From positions 558,001-622,000 of the forward strand of contig CAWBDF010000002.1 of the NCBI GenBank assembly GCA_963787485.1: DNA of 64,000 nucleotides. Direction: 5' to 3'. Origin of the DNA: Bog-473 sp963787485 (GTDB lineage Bacteria; Actinomycetota; Acidimicrobiia; Acidimicrobiales; RAAP-2). The notes under the pieces are model-generated. The model was not told where the DNA came from. It worked only from the letters and a program-made list of their open reading frames with translations, and ran no database searches. A program made the position numbers and the translations under genes. Below are positions 1 to 9,003 of the stretch, piece by piece. The number at the start of each line of letters is the position of its first letter. Position 1 is the stretch's first letter.

Positions 1-403
1 TACGCCGCAGACCGGTGAAGAGTGGGCCCCGTACCAGGTCCATGGCTCGGAGCACCGAGATGGCGTCGCCCTCGTCGGCCAGCGCCGCGAAGCGTTCCAC
101 GTCGGTGGTCACCGAGTCCCCCAGCTGCAGGTGCGACCCTCGGGGAAGGCGAGCAATCCCGTCGGCCGAGACGCCCAGGGCGCGTCGACAGTCGGAGGCC
201 GTAGAGTGCACGGTCGCCAGCGCGACCGGGTTGTCGGGCCACAGGGCGAGTGACCACTCGGCGTGGCGGACGGTTCGCCGATGGAACGACAGATAGACGG
301 CGAGATCGAGCGCGGCGGGACGGCGAAACGGGTGGGCCGCACCGCGGACGACCACCGGGCCGAGCACGGCGAGCTCGACACCCTCGAGGGCGAGCTGGAC
401 CAT
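1..403 (-). CDS. BTAD/SARP-type transcriptional regulator, N-terminal part (runs off left edge)
   Basis: The 134 visible residues read like the winged-helix part of a bacterial transcriptional activator (BTAD/SARP) protein. An LAVLGPVVVRG opening strand is followed by ALDLAVYLSFHRR, a WSLALWP turn, a helix with HSTASDCRRALG, a DGIARLPRG wing and TTDVERFAAL. In actinobacteria such domains bind DNA and sit in pathway regulators or at the end of large envelope-associated proteins. The start is taken as the ATG at 403; an in-frame stop lies upstream near the tRNA 3' end, so nothing large precedes it. The rest of the gene, and so its true class, lies outside the window. Confidence 0.6.
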   Translation of the reverse strand, partial: MVQLALEGVELAVLGPVVVRGAAHPFRRPAALDLAVYLSFHRRTVRHAEWSLALWPDNPVALATVHSTASDCRRALGVSADGIARLPRGSHLQLGDSVTTDVERFAALADEGDAISVLRAMDLVRGPLFTGLRR

Positions 404-460
404 GCCCGAGAACGGTCGTCTGTCCGGCCTGTGGGTCAACTCTTCCCTGGTGCACTGAAT

Positions 461-501
461 GGGGTTCAGGCCACCTGGTTTCCCAAACGGGGTTCAGGCC
501 A
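461..501. repeat. 13-bp direct repeat between the regulator and the tRNA
   Basis: The 13-mer GGGGTTCAGGCCA occurs at 461-473 and again at 489-501, directly beyond the CCA end of the tRNA gene. The arrangement could be a trace of integration or slippage at the tRNA 3' end, but no mobile gene is visible beside it. Confidence 0.6.
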
Positions 502-503
502 TT

Positions 504-580
504 TGGTGGGGGTGGAGGGATTTGAACCCTCACTGGGGACGGTTTAAGCGCCCTGCCTCTGCCTGTTGGGCTACACCCCC
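504..580 (-). tRNA. tRNA with anticodon UAA (nominally Leu), short variable loop
   Basis: The sequence folds as a cloverleaf. Acceptor GGGGGTG pairs with CACCCCC (7 bp). The D-arm is GCC/GGC with a mismatched fourth pair. The anticodon stem GGGCG/CGTCC carries loop CTTAAAC, giving anticodon UAA. The variable loop has only five bases (CCAGT). The T-arm is GAGGG TTCAAAT CCCTC, followed by discriminator A and an encoded CCA. UAA should read the leucine codon UUA, yet bacterial leucine tRNAs normally have a long variable arm and this one is a plain 74-nt class I molecule plus CCA. The 5' end lies 3 nt after the stop codon of the esterase gene on the same strand, so it may be co-transcribed with it. 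Confidence 0.8.
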
Positions 581-583
581 GCG

Positions 584-2191
584 TCAGGTCTCGTCGCCCT
601 CCGGGCCCGGCGCAACGGATCCGCGGGACCCGAGGGGCGCGAGAGGCCGATATCGTTCGAGGACCTCCAATTCACGATCTCGTGGTGCCTCGACCAGGCC
701 GGACTGTTCTCCAAAGACCATGGTGGCACGACGAGTCGGGTGCCAGGGGAGCCATTGGCCGATGCCCTCGTGGCCGGGGTTCCCGGTTGCCGCGAAGTTG
801 AGCCATGCACCTTGCATCTGTGACGAAAGCCGCTCCACGGCCGAGCCGCTGCCCGTGAAGACCTGCACCTCGGGGCTGTCGACCGCTCCGAACACGAAGG
901 GCAGTTCGAGGCCGTGGCACGATCCGAAGATCCCTCCGAATGCGGGTGACTCCCACTCGAAGAGGTACACGTACGCCCGGGCACCGCGGGCAGCGTGTGC
1001 CGCAGCGAGCTGCAGGCTGGGCCATCGGAAGACGAGATCCGTTCCCACCGCGACCCACATCTCGGTGGCACCGACACCTTCCGAACGGGCCTGACGAGCT
1101 GCCCGGTAGGTCTCGAGCACTTCGTCGGGCGGCGCGCCCGGCAACGCCAAGGCGACCCAGCGCCGCACGCCTTTCTCGTCGAGCGACAGGATCTCGGCGT
1201 TCCCGATCCCAAAGAGCGTGAGCTCGTCGCGGTTGGTCCCGATGAGCAGGTCGAAGGGATCCGTCGCGCCGTTGGCGACGGCCGTCAGGGGATGCTCGGG
1301 CAAGAAGACCCCGTCAATGACCGGGAGGAACGGCAGGGGGATGGTCCCAGGATCGGGGCGCCGGACGCCGACCTCTGCCGTCGCATCCACCAATTCGGAC
1401 GCCGGTACGCGGAGCCATGACGCTCGATCGCCTGAGCGGATCCCGAGAACGCCAGCGACGCGTTCGGCGGCCCGCTCCCCCTCCTCGAGCGTGTGCACGT
1501 GCACGCCACCGCTCTGCACGATGGCGCGACCGAACAGCCCCTTGGCCGAAGGCGTTCCCATGAGCACCGAGACGCTGAACGCGCCGGCCGACTCACCGAA
1601 GACCGTGACGTTTGCGGGGTCGCCCCCGAACGCCGCGATGTTGTCGCGCACCCAGGTCAAGGCAGCCAGTTGGTCGTGGATCCCCCAATTTCCGACAAGC
1701 CCGTCGGGATCCTCGAGCCCACGGTGTCCGAGAAAGCCGAGCGCGCCCAGGCGGTAGTTGAACGTCACGACGACTGCGTCGCCGTTGCGCACCAGATTTC
1801 CCCCGCTGTAGAGGGAAACTGAGCCGCTCCCGGAGGTAAAACCTCCGCCATGGACGAACACCATCACAGGACGCCCGCGTCCAGGCCGTCTCGTGGGCTC
1901 CTCTGGCAGCTCCGGCGTCCACACGTTCAGCGAAAGGCAGTCCTCGCTCTGCACGTCGGCATTGCTGGGGTCAGCCGGACTCGTCATCCCCGGTACGCCG
2001 ACGCGTTGGGGCGCGATGGGCCCGAACTTCGACGCGTCCCGCACACCGGTCCACGCGTCGGCGGGAACGGGCGGCCGCCAACGCAGCTCCCCCACAGGTG
2101 CCCTGGCGTACGGGATGCCCGCAAAGGACCACTGATCCTCCCGCCAGGCACCCCTGAGCCTTCCCTGGGCGACCGACACCACTCCTCTCAC
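584..2191 (-). CDS. carboxylesterase type B family hydrolase
   Basis: Serine hydrolase of the type B carboxylesterase / para-nitrobenzyl esterase family, which cleaves carboxylic esters. The 535-aa length is normal for the family. Visible are FAGIPYA near residue 23, the oxyanion-hole segment VFVHGGGF near 111, the nucleophile elbow GESAG with Ser around 201, the acid residue in RDELTLFG near 323 and the catalytic His in CHGLELPF near 416. No signal peptide is evident, so it is probably cytoplasmic. The GTG start at 2191 is chosen because the first residues already form the family's N-terminal strand. The natural substrate cannot be told from sequence. Confidence 0.9.
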   Translation of the reverse strand: MRGVVSVAQGRLRGAWREDQWSFAGIPYARAPVGELRWRPPVPADAWTGVRDASKFGPIAPQRVGVPGMTSPADPSNADVQSEDCLSLNVWTPELPEEPTRRPGRGRPVMVFVHGGGFTSGSGSVSLYSGGNLVRNGDAVVVTFNYRLGALGFLGHRGLEDPDGLVGNWGIHDQLAALTWVRDNIAAFGGDPANVTVFGESAGAFSVSVLMGTPSAKGLFGRAIVQSGGVHVHTLEEGERAAERVAGVLGIRSGDRASWLRVPASELVDATAEVGVRRPDPGTIPLPFLPVIDGVFLPEHPLTAVANGATDPFDLLIGTNRDELTLFGIGNAEILSLDEKGVRRWVALALPGAPPDEVLETYRAARQARSEGVGATEMWVAVGTDLVFRWPSLQLAAAHAARGARAYVYLFEWESPAFGGIFGSCHGLELPFVFGAVDSPEVQVFTGSGSAVERLSSQMQGAWLNFAATGNPGHEGIGQWLPWHPTRRATMVFGEQSGLVEAPRDRELEVLERYRPLAPLGSRGSVAPGPEGDET

Positions 2192-2282
2192 GCGTCTGAA
2201 CCCTACGAAGGGGTCGGCAGATGGTCAACCGAACGGCGAAAGGTGCCGAATTTGCCATCATGCAGGCGTTACGCTCTTTGCG

Positions 2283-3548
2283 GTGGGCGCAGTGACGTGT
2301 CGGGCCACCGTCCGTGGGCGGATCCAAGGGGTGTCGATGGCCATCGTCGGCGCACTCCTCGCCCCGCTCGCCTTTGCCATCTCGACTCCTGGTGCCGGAG
2401 CTGTCACGTCGACGACGCTCCCTGGTCCAACTCCGAACCAATCGCAGATCAACGCGACCCAGTCGCAAGCGGCACAGATTGAGAGAACCCTCACCCAGGA
2501 GGAGCAGCAGGGTGCCGCCCTCGACAACCAGTACAACACCGCGGTCCAGAATCTCCAGAACGCGCAGATCCAACTCCAGGGAATACTGGCAAGCCTCTCC
2601 AAGACCCGTTCCGCTGTCGAAGCCGACCGGCGCGCTGTGACGACTGATGCCGTCGCCGCCTACGTCTTCGGCACTCCCGAGACGGGCCTGGCCTCGTATT
2701 TCGACACCTCGGCGACGTTGGGCCAGGCCCGAACCCAGTACACCGAACAGATCGTGGGCAATCTCGCTCGTGACGAGGCTGCGCTGCAGCGGTCCGAGTC
2801 GCAGCTGCAGACCGAGGAGACGCAGCAACAAGCGGCGGAGACGACGGCCCAGCAGGAGGCCTCGCAGGCCAAGTCGCTGGCCCAGGCGAACGCGCAGGAA
2901 GCGGCCGCGACCAAGACGACCCTCGGTCAGGTCCAAGGTCAGCTGGCCCAGGAGATCGCGCAGGCTGCGATCCAAGAGGCGCAGCAGGAGGCGGCGGCGG
3001 CCGCACGGGCAGCCAACGCCGCTGCACAACAAAGGGCCACGGCCGCGGCAGAAGCAGCCGCCACCGTGGCCGGAGCCGTCGGCGGCGCCAGTAGTGGTGC
3101 AGCGGCAACCCAAGCAGCCAATCAGGCGGCGGGTACGACCGTCGCGGTCGCCGGATCGGCATCGGGAAGCGCGGGCGGGTCTGCCGCGGTGCAGGCTGCG
3201 GAGACCCAACTCGGTGTCCCCTACGTGTGGGGTGACGAGCAACCCGGGGTCGGCTTCGACTGCTCCGGCCTGGTGCAGTGGGCCTGGGCCCAGGCTGGCG
3301 TGTCCATGCCGAGGACCACCGAAACGCAGTGGCCGGCGCTCACCCACGTGTCGCTCGATGCGCTCCAGCCGGGCGATTTGCTCTTCTACTACAACCTGGA
3401 CGAGGACAACCAGGTCGATCACGTGGTGATGTACGTGGGCTCGGGCGCCTACGGAACCGACACCGTGATTCAGGCACCCTTCACCGGCGCAACCGTGTCC
3501 TACTCACCGATCTTCACCGAAGGCCTCATCGGGGCCGCCCGCCCCTGA
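2283..3548 (+). CDS. secreted NlpC/P60 peptidoglycan endopeptidase with coiled coil
   Basis: Predicted wall hydrolase of the RipA type that cleaves stem peptides in peptidoglycan, usually for daughter-cell separation. An N-terminal hydrophobic signal segment (about residues 18-38) is followed by a long Gln/Ala/Glu-rich coiled coil (about 45-270), an Ala/Gly linker and a C-terminal NlpC/P60 domain (about 303-421). The catalytic Cys lies in FDCSGL near 327 and the His in DHVVMYVG near 380. GTG 2283 is the longest start; GTG 2292 or ATG 2337 are alternatives that change only the length of the signal peptide. Confidence 0.88.
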   Translation: MGAVTCRATVRGRIQGVSMAIVGALLAPLAFAISTPGAGAVTSTTLPGPTPNQSQINATQSQAAQIERTLTQEEQQGAALDNQYNTAVQNLQNAQIQLQGILASLSKTRSAVEADRRAVTTDAVAAYVFGTPETGLASYFDTSATLGQARTQYTEQIVGNLARDEAALQRSESQLQTEETQQQAAETTAQQEASQAKSLAQANAQEAAATKTTLGQVQGQLAQEIAQAAIQEAQQEAAAAARAANAAAQQRATAAAEAAATVAGAVGGASSGAAATQAANQAAGTTVAVAGSASGSAGGSAAVQAAETQLGVPYVWGDEQPGVGFDCSGLVQWAWAQAGVSMPRTTETQWPALTHVSLDALQPGDLLFYYNLDEDNQVDHVVMYVGSGAYGTDTVIQAPFTGATVSYSPIFTEGLIGAARP

Positions 3549-3572
3549 ACCACACGTCGGTACGATGGCGCC

Positions 3573-4454
3573 GTGACCGGTGCCCGCCAGGTGGTCGGGG
3601 AGCAACCACCCTCGACCGCGGTCGTGCCGATCCGCATTCCGGTGGCTGAGACCGACCCACCGGGCCCGAACCGCCTGTCGGATGTCGACGAGTGGGGTCG
3701 ATCGGAGCGAACGAGAGCGCTGGCACGGGCCATGTACGAACCGGTCTACGCCAAGTGGTTCCGCGCCGAGTGGGAGGGTCTCGAGAAGATCCCGACCGAG
3801 GGCGGGGCCCTGCTGGTCGCCAACCATGCCGGTGCCATTCCCTCCGATGCCCCGGTGATCATGCACGGAATAGAGAAGGAGTTGGGCCGCCCTGTCTACG
3901 GACTGGCCGACGCTTTCTTTCGCACCATCCCGGTAGTCGGAACCCTGTGGGCACGAGCCGGCGGAGTGTCCGCCCGTCCCGCCAACGCATATCGGTTGCT
4001 GAAGGAGCAGGCGCAGCTCGCGCTCGTCTTCCCCGAGGGGACGAAGGGTCCGTCGAAGTCCTACTCCGAGCGCTACCAGCTTCGACGTTTCGGTCGGGGA
4101 GGATTCGTCGAGATCGCCATGCGCGCCGGAGTGCCGGTGGTGCCCATCGCCGTGGTGGGGTCCGAGGAGACCATGCCGGTCCTCATGCGAGTGCCCGCTC
4201 TCGCCCGCGTCCTCGGACTCCCCTATTTCCCCGTGACGGCCAACCTCCTCGCCCTCGGGCCAGTGGGTGCCGTCGTTCCCTTCCCGGCCAAATTCAAGCT
4301 CCGCGTGCTGGACCCGATCCACTTCTCGGTGCCCGCCGACCAGGAGCGGTACTCCAAGAGTCGGATCATGGAGGAGTCCGAGCGAGTGCGGTCACAGCTG
4401 CAGGAGGCCGTCTACGACCTTCTGCGAGACCGCCGAAGCGTCTGGTTCGGCTGA
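3573..4454 (+). CDS. PlsC-type lysophospholipid acyltransferase family protein
   Basis: Member of the glycerophospholipid acyltransferase superfamily, which transfers acyl groups to lysophospholipid or related acceptors at the membrane. Motif I appears as NHAGAIPSD (residues 84-92), a longer H-to-D spacing than the classical HX4D. FPEGTKG is the acceptor-binding motif near 153 and VPIAVVG follows. The gene starts at GTG 3573 and is followed 7 nt later by an epimerase gene. I recall the same acyltransferase/epimerase pairing from mycobacteria, suggesting a shared lipid or envelope role. The acceptor is unknown. Confidence 0.82.
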   Translation: MTGARQVVGEQPPSTAVVPIRIPVAETDPPGPNRLSDVDEWGRSERTRALARAMYEPVYAKWFRAEWEGLEKIPTEGGALLVANHAGAIPSDAPVIMHGIEKELGRPVYGLADAFFRTIPVVGTLWARAGGVSARPANAYRLLKEQAQLALVFPEGTKGPSKSYSERYQLRRFGRGGFVEIAMRAGVPVVPIAVVGSEETMPVLMRVPALARVLGLPYFPVTANLLALGPVGAVVPFPAKFKLRVLDPIHFSVPADQERYSKSRIMEESERVRSQLQEAVYDLLRDRRSVWFG

Positions 4455-4461
4455 GGCGCCC

Positions 4462-5508
4462 ATGGGCCGACGGATATTGGTCACCGGTGCCGACACCTTC
4501 TGGGGCGGACGGATGGTGCAAGCGCTGGAATCCGAGTCGGGGATGGACGTCATCCTCGGACTCGGGACGTTCGCGCCCACGGTGCGCTTCGAACGGGCCG
4601 AATTCGTCCGCGCTGACCAGACCTACTCCATCTTGAACCGAATCGTGATGGCCACCCAGGTGGACACGATCCTGCATACCTTCATGATCACCAATTCTGC
4701 CGCTGCTCAGCGGCGCGCCATGCACGAGACCAACGTGATCGGGACCATGAACCTCCTGGCCGCAGCCGGAGCAGCCGGATCGTCCGTCCGGCAGATCGTG
4801 GTCAAATCCTCCACGCTGGTCTACGGGTCCGCGCCCGGGGATCCCAACACGTTCCACGAGGACACGCCCCGCTCGAGCCCACCCAGGAACGCGGTGGAGC
4901 GTGCCCTGGTGGAGGCAGAGAGCCTGGTCCGGGACTTCTCCGACGACAATCCGGCCACCCGAGTCACCGTGTTGCGGTTCGCCAACGTGCTCGGAACCCA
5001 CCTGACCACACCGATCAGCCGTCTCCTGTCCCGTCCGGTGTGCCCGTCGATCTTCGGATTCGACCCTCTCCTTCAGTTCGTGGAAGAGGATGACGTGGTA
5101 CGCGCCCTTCTCCACGTCACTCGGGGGAGCATCCCAGGGCTGTACAACGTGGCGGGAGAAGGACGGTTGACCTGGAGCGAGGTCGCAGCGATGTGCGGGA
5201 GCAGGCTGGTGCCGATCTCGCCCTACAGCGCGTTCAAAGTGCGACCGCTCGCCCGGCTGTTCGGCCTCCCCGAGGAACTCGAGGACCTGCTGAGATACGG
5301 CCGTGGCGTGGAGACCCGCCGCTTTGCGGCGACCGGCTTCTCGCACCATTCGACCAGTGCCGGCGCCGTCCAAGCGTTCATCAGGGCACTCCGGGTGCGG
5401 CGCCAGTCTGGACGCGTCGTCGCGCCCTATCGGTACGAGCACGACGTCGAGCAGTTCTTTCGCCACTCGCCGTCGGTGGTCAATCCAACCTCACCCGACA
5501 TTCACTGA
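4462..5508 (+). CDS. NAD-dependent epimerase/dehydratase family protein
   Basis: Extended short-chain dehydrogenase fold, 348 aa from ATG 4462. The N-terminal ILVTGADTFWG is a modified Gly-rich nucleotide-binding turn. ESSTLVYG-like segments appear here as KSSTLVYGS, but the usual YxxxK is not clear at the expected place, so catalysis may differ from typical sugar epimerases. It is coupled to the upstream acyltransferase gene with a 7-nt gap, and its stop overlaps the convergent acetyltransferase gene by a few bases. A role in sugar-nucleotide or lipid-linked metabolism is inference from the family. Confidence 0.75.
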   Translation: MGRRILVTGADTFWGGRMVQALESESGMDVILGLGTFAPTVRFERAEFVRADQTYSILNRIVMATQVDTILHTFMITNSAAAQRRAMHETNVIGTMNLLAAAGAAGSSVRQIVVKSSTLVYGSAPGDPNTFHEDTPRSSPPRNAVERALVEAESLVRDFSDDNPATRVTVLRFANVLGTHLTTPISRLLSRPVCPSIFGFDPLLQFVEEDDVVRALLHVTRGSIPGLYNVAGEGRLTWSEVAAMCGSRLVPISPYSAFKVRPLARLFGLPEELEDLLRYGRGVETRRFAATGFSHHSTSAGAVQAFIRALRVRRQSGRVVAPYRYEHDVEQFFRHSPSVVNPTSPDIH

Positions 5509-6122
5509 GCGAGCCACTCGGCAACGAGGGTGTGCTGGCGCTCGGCCCATTCCTCGGCCGTGATGGCATAGCGCACGTGGTCCTCCCAGACGCCGTCGAT
5601 CTCGAGGAACCGCTGCGCGACCCCCTCCTCGCGGATCCCGAGCTTCTCAACCACGCGGCGACTGGCGTGGTTGCGCGGGATGATGGAGATCTCCACACGA
5701 TGCAGCGAGATCGCCTCGAAGGCGAACTGCAGCGTCACAACGACCGCCTCGGGAACCAGCCCCCGGCCGGCCAGGGCCTCGTCGATCCAGTACCCGATGA
5801 ACCCACTCTGAAACGGCCCGCGTTGAATGGACGACAGGGTGACCTCGCCGGCGAAGCGCTCCCCGACGAAGACCCCGAATCCGTAGCCCGTGCCCAGGTG
5901 GCGCTCGCGCTCACGAATGCCGCATCGCGCCGCGAAGCTGGGGCGGTCTTCGGAGGGCATCGGCGCCCCCTTTGGGCGGGGCTCCCAGCGGAGCAGCCAC
6001 TCGGCGCACCGGGTGCGTACCTCGTGCCACGCCGGGAAGTCGTCCTCGGTCAACGAACGCAGAACCACCCGTTTCCCGCGTAGCTCGAGCGCGGCATGGC
6101 GCAGTGCCCGGGCGGCGCTCAT
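5502..6122 (-). CDS. GNAT family N-acetyltransferase (RimJ/RimL-like)
   Basis: A 206-aa protein with the GNAT fold pattern typical of RimJ/RimL ribosomal or small-molecule acetyltransferases. VVLRSLTEDDF opens the domain; FVGERFAGEVTLSSI and GYWIDEALAGRGLVPEAV hold the acetyl-CoA binding region; HRVEISIIPRNHASRRVVEKLG closes it. The start ATG 6122 overlaps the stop of the aminotransferase by 4 nt (ATGA), indicating translational coupling and favouring this start over the longer reading frame. The substrate is unknown. Confidence 0.82.
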   Translation of the reverse strand: MSAARALRHAALELRGKRVVLRSLTEDDFPAWHEVRTRCAEWLLRWEPRPKGAPMPSEDRPSFAARCGIRERERHLGTGYGFGVFVGERFAGEVTLSSIQRGPFQSGFIGYWIDEALAGRGLVPEAVVVTLQFAFEAISLHRVEISIIPRNHASRRVVEKLGIREEGVAQRFLEIDGVWEDHVRYAITAEEWAERQHTLVAEWLAQ

Positions 6123-7207
6123 CGACCCAGCACCTCCGCCAGGGCGCCCAACAGGGTGACCACGTTCCGCCGACGGGCGACGTGGCCCATGCACCCGATA
6201 CGCCACACCCGGCCGGCCAGTGGCCCTGCTCCGGCCCCGATCTCAATGCCGTAGGACTCGAGGAGCTGGCGCCGAACCCCAGCTTCGTCAACTCCCTCGG
6301 GGACCACGACCGTCGTGAGCTGCGGAAGACGACATGGGGCAGCGACCAAGAGCTCCAGTCCGAGTTCGACCAACCCGGCTTGGAGGGCCGTCCCGCACTG
6401 GGAGTGACGTTGCCACACAGATTCGAGACCCTCGGCGAGGACGGCACCCAGGCCGGCGTGCAGCGCGCCCACCATGGTCACCGGCGCCGTGTGGTGGTAG
6501 ACGCGGCCTCCACCGGTCGGATCGTTGACGTAGCGCGCCAGGAGCCCGAGGTCCAGGTACCAGCTTGACGGGCGCTCCACTCGACGGGCCAGAGCCCGCT
6601 CCGAGGCCGTGAAGGGAGAAAGGCCAGGAGGGACGCCGAGGCACTTCTGTGTCGCGCTGTACGCGACGTCGACAGCCCACTCGTCCACCTCGACCGGAAG
6701 GCCGGCCAGGGATGTCACCATGTCGACCAGCAGCAGCGCATCTCCCTTTCCTTGACCAACCGCCTCGATGTCATTGCGCACGCCCGTCGAAGTCTCCGCG
6801 TGAACGACGGCGATCATGGCCGGGGAAGGGTGCGCCGTCAACAGCCGCTCCGGATCGAGCGCCTCTCCCCAAGTCGCGTCGACCCGCACCACCTCGGCGC
6901 CATGCCGCGCCGCGACGTCGCACATCCGTTCTCCAAACACGCCGTTGACGCCGATCACGACCGGGTCACCCGGTCGAACGAAGTTGACGAAGGACGCCTC
7001 CATCCCGGCTGACCCGGTTCCGCTGAGCGGCAGAGTCAACGCGTTCGACGTGGAGAACACACGCCTGAGACGGTTGTTGGTCTCGTCGAGCACCTGGAGG
7101 AATTCCGGATCGAGGTGACCGAGTACCGGCGCACCGAGCGCCATCGTGACAGCGGGGTATGGGTTGGACGGCCCCGGTCCCATGAGCAGGCGGTCGGTGT
7201 TCCCCAC
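6119..7207 (-). CDS. class V aminotransferase (serine-pyruvate / alanine-glyoxylate type)
   Basis: PLP-dependent aminotransferase of fold type I, 362 aa. GPGPSNPYP at the N-terminus, LSGTGSAGMEA near 61, the PLP-pyridine Asp in LLLVDMVTSLAG near 162 and the Schiff-base Lys in SATQKCLGVPPG near 188 match the small aminotransferases that act on serine, alanine, glyoxylate or pyruvate. GTG 7207 is used as the start; translation from the Met of LLMGPGPSN would be an alternative. It forms an operon with the downstream acetyltransferase. Phosphonate-linked relatives exist, so the exact substrate is uncertain. Confidence 0.88.
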   Translation of the reverse strand: MGNTDRLLMGPGPSNPYPAVTMALGAPVLGHLDPEFLQVLDETNNRLRRVFSTSNALTLPLSGTGSAGMEASFVNFVRPGDPVVIGVNGVFGERMCDVAARHGAEVVRVDATWGEALDPERLLTAHPSPAMIAVVHAETSTGVRNDIEAVGQGKGDALLLVDMVTSLAGLPVEVDEWAVDVAYSATQKCLGVPPGLSPFTASERALARRVERPSSWYLDLGLLARYVNDPTGGGRVYHHTAPVTMVGALHAGLGAVLAEGLESVWQRHSQCGTALQAGLVELGLELLVAAPCRLPQLTTVVVPEGVDEAGVRRQLLESYGIEIGAGAGPLAGRVWRIGCMGHVARRRNVVTLLGALAEVLGR

Positions 7208-7284
7208 CGGCGCATCGTGGCAGGTCCTCGCTCACCCGTGCCAACGCGCCACGCTGCACCCGCTGCATTCGCTAGATTGCCTGC

Positions 7285-9003
7285 GTGGAACGGGTGCTCT
7301 TCGCACCAAGGGCGGCGCCACCGCTCCGACCCGACGTCTCGCAGGATCCCACCGCCTACTCCGCATGGACCACCGACAGGGAAGCCAAGCGTGTGTCGAC
7401 ACGTCCCCACGCTCAGTACCCGGATCTAGGTCTCATCATGGTCCTGCCCGGACCGCCGCAAGCCTGCGAGCGGTCACTGCGCGCCCTACGCGGTCAGACG
7501 AGCCGTCGCTGGTCATTGACCATCGCAGTCACTGACCCATGGCGGCACGACGTGGTCAAACTCGTTGCAACCCTGCCCCGATGGGCGCGAAGGCGCGTCC
7601 GGATGATCGTAGACGCCGAAGAAACCCCGGCCCGGAACCTCCTGGCACAGGGCCTCGCCAACAACCGAGGGAAGGCAACCGCCCTGATCTTTCCGGGGGA
7701 TGTCTGGGCCACGGACACGGTAGCCATCCTCAGTTCGGCACTCGCGGCGAGGGCGGTCGTCTACGCCGACGAAGATGTGGTCGGTGCGGATGGATTCCAC
7801 CGATATCCAAGGTTGAAGCCTGAATTCTCGCCCGACTTCCTCCTGTCATCGCCCTACGTCGGGCGTCCTCTGGCGTTTGGCCAAGACATCACCGACAGAA
7901 TGCCTTCCTTCGTAGCCGACGACATCGGATCCCTCGAGCACGAGGTTGCCCTCTCGGCATGTGCCGCCGCGCACACCGTCACGCACGTCCCGGAAGTCCT
8001 GTGCCACCGCTCGGAGGCCAGTGAGGACTCGCCGTTCACTGGATACTCGAAATCACACATCGAAGAGTCATTGCGCCGCCAGGGTCACGCCTGGGAAGTG
8101 AGGATGGGAACCGCGACTGGCACCTTCTCGGTCCTGCGTCAGGCCGAAGGGAGGTCCGCAACCATCCTGATTCCCCTACGAGACGAACCTCGGTTCCTCA
8201 GGAGTTGCGTCGACTCAATCACCGCGACGACGCGCCACGACGATGTGGAGATCCTCCTTATCGACAACGGGTCATCTGACCCCGAGACCCTGACCCTCCT
8301 GGAGCGGTTCGCCCTCCGAACTCACGTACGGGTCCTGCGCGACGACCGGCCTTTCAATTGGCCCCAACTGAACAACCGGGGAGTGCAGTCCGCGCGAGGA
8401 GACATTCTCGTCTTTCTCAATAACGATATTGAGGCCCACCAGTCACATTGGCTCGCGCCGCTGGTCGCGCACGCTGCTCGGCCCGACGTGGGCGCCGTCG
8501 GAGCCCGCCTGATCTACCCCGATCGTCGGTTGCAGCACTGTGGAATTGTCGTCGGGATGACTGGGGCGGCGGGTCACCCCCTCCTCGGGCTCGACTATGA
8601 GGGAGGCGGCTACCTGAACATGGCGCTGGTCACCAGGGAGTGTGCAGCGGTCACGGGCGCGTGCTTGGCCACATCGCGAACCGTGTTCGAATCACTCGGC
8701 GGATTTGACGAAACGCTTGGCATCGACCTCAATGACGTCGACTACTGCCTTCGGGCCGCAGAGGCGGGCTACCGGACCATCTTCGAGCCCGCGGCCGAGC
8801 TTACTCACCACGAGTCGCCCAGCCGGGGTACTGCGGGAGGGAGCGGTGATGTCCTCAGCTTCGTTGCAAGGTGGAGGCACTACATTTCGAGTGGCGATCC
8901 GTACTTCAACCCCCGCCTCACCCGTGCCGACCCGTCGTGCGGGCTGAGGAGATCCGAAGATGACGAAAAATGGAACCAATGGCAGGAGGATCTCGCCAGG
9001 TGA
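7285..9003 (+). CDS. two-domain family 2 glycosyltransferase
   Basis: A 572-aa protein whose second half (from about residue 290) is a GT2 domain. ATILIPLRDE is the first strand, LLIDNGSSDPET binds the nucleotide sugar, FLNNDIEAH is the DXD-like metal site and FDETLGIDLNDVDYCLR is the acceptor/catalytic region. The first half (about 40-280) is a weaker GT2-like unit with YADEDVV and LKPEFSPDFLL. Such enzymes build O-antigen-like or rhamnose-containing polymers from nucleotide sugars. It begins the glycan locus at GTG 7285, and its stop overlaps the next gene by 4 nt (GTGA). Confidence 0.85.
   Translation: MERVLFAPRAAPPLRPDVSQDPTAYSAWTTDREAKRVSTRPHAQYPDLGLIMVLPGPPQACERSLRALRGQTSRRWSLTIAVTDPWRHDVVKLVATLPRWARRRVRMIVDAEETPARNLLAQGLANNRGKATALIFPGDVWATDTVAILSSALAARAVVYADEDVVGADGFHRYPRLKPEFSPDFLLSSPYVGRPLAFGQDITDRMPSFVADDIGSLEHEVALSACAAAHTVTHVPEVLCHRSEASEDSPFTGYSKSHIEESLRRQGHAWEVRMGTATGTFSVLRQAEGRSATILIPLRDEPRFLRSCVDSITATTRHDDVEILLIDNGSSDPETLTLLERFALRTHVRVLRDDRPFNWPQLNNRGVQSARGDILVFLNNDIEAHQSHWLAPLVAHAARPDVGAVGARLIYPDRRLQHCGIVVGMTGAAGHPLLGLDYEGGGYLNMALVTRECAAVTGACLATSRTVFESLGGFDETLGIDLNDVDYCLRAAEAGYRTIFEPAAELTHHESPSRGTAGGSGDVLSFVARWRHYISSGDPYFNPRLTRADPSCGLRRSEDDEKWNQWQEDLAR

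Noticed and set aside
1971..3422. 483-codon minus frame opposite the NlpC/P60 gene
   Set aside because: Low-complexity Leu/Arg/Gly sequence; the plus-strand frame has signal peptide, coiled coil and catalytic motifs.
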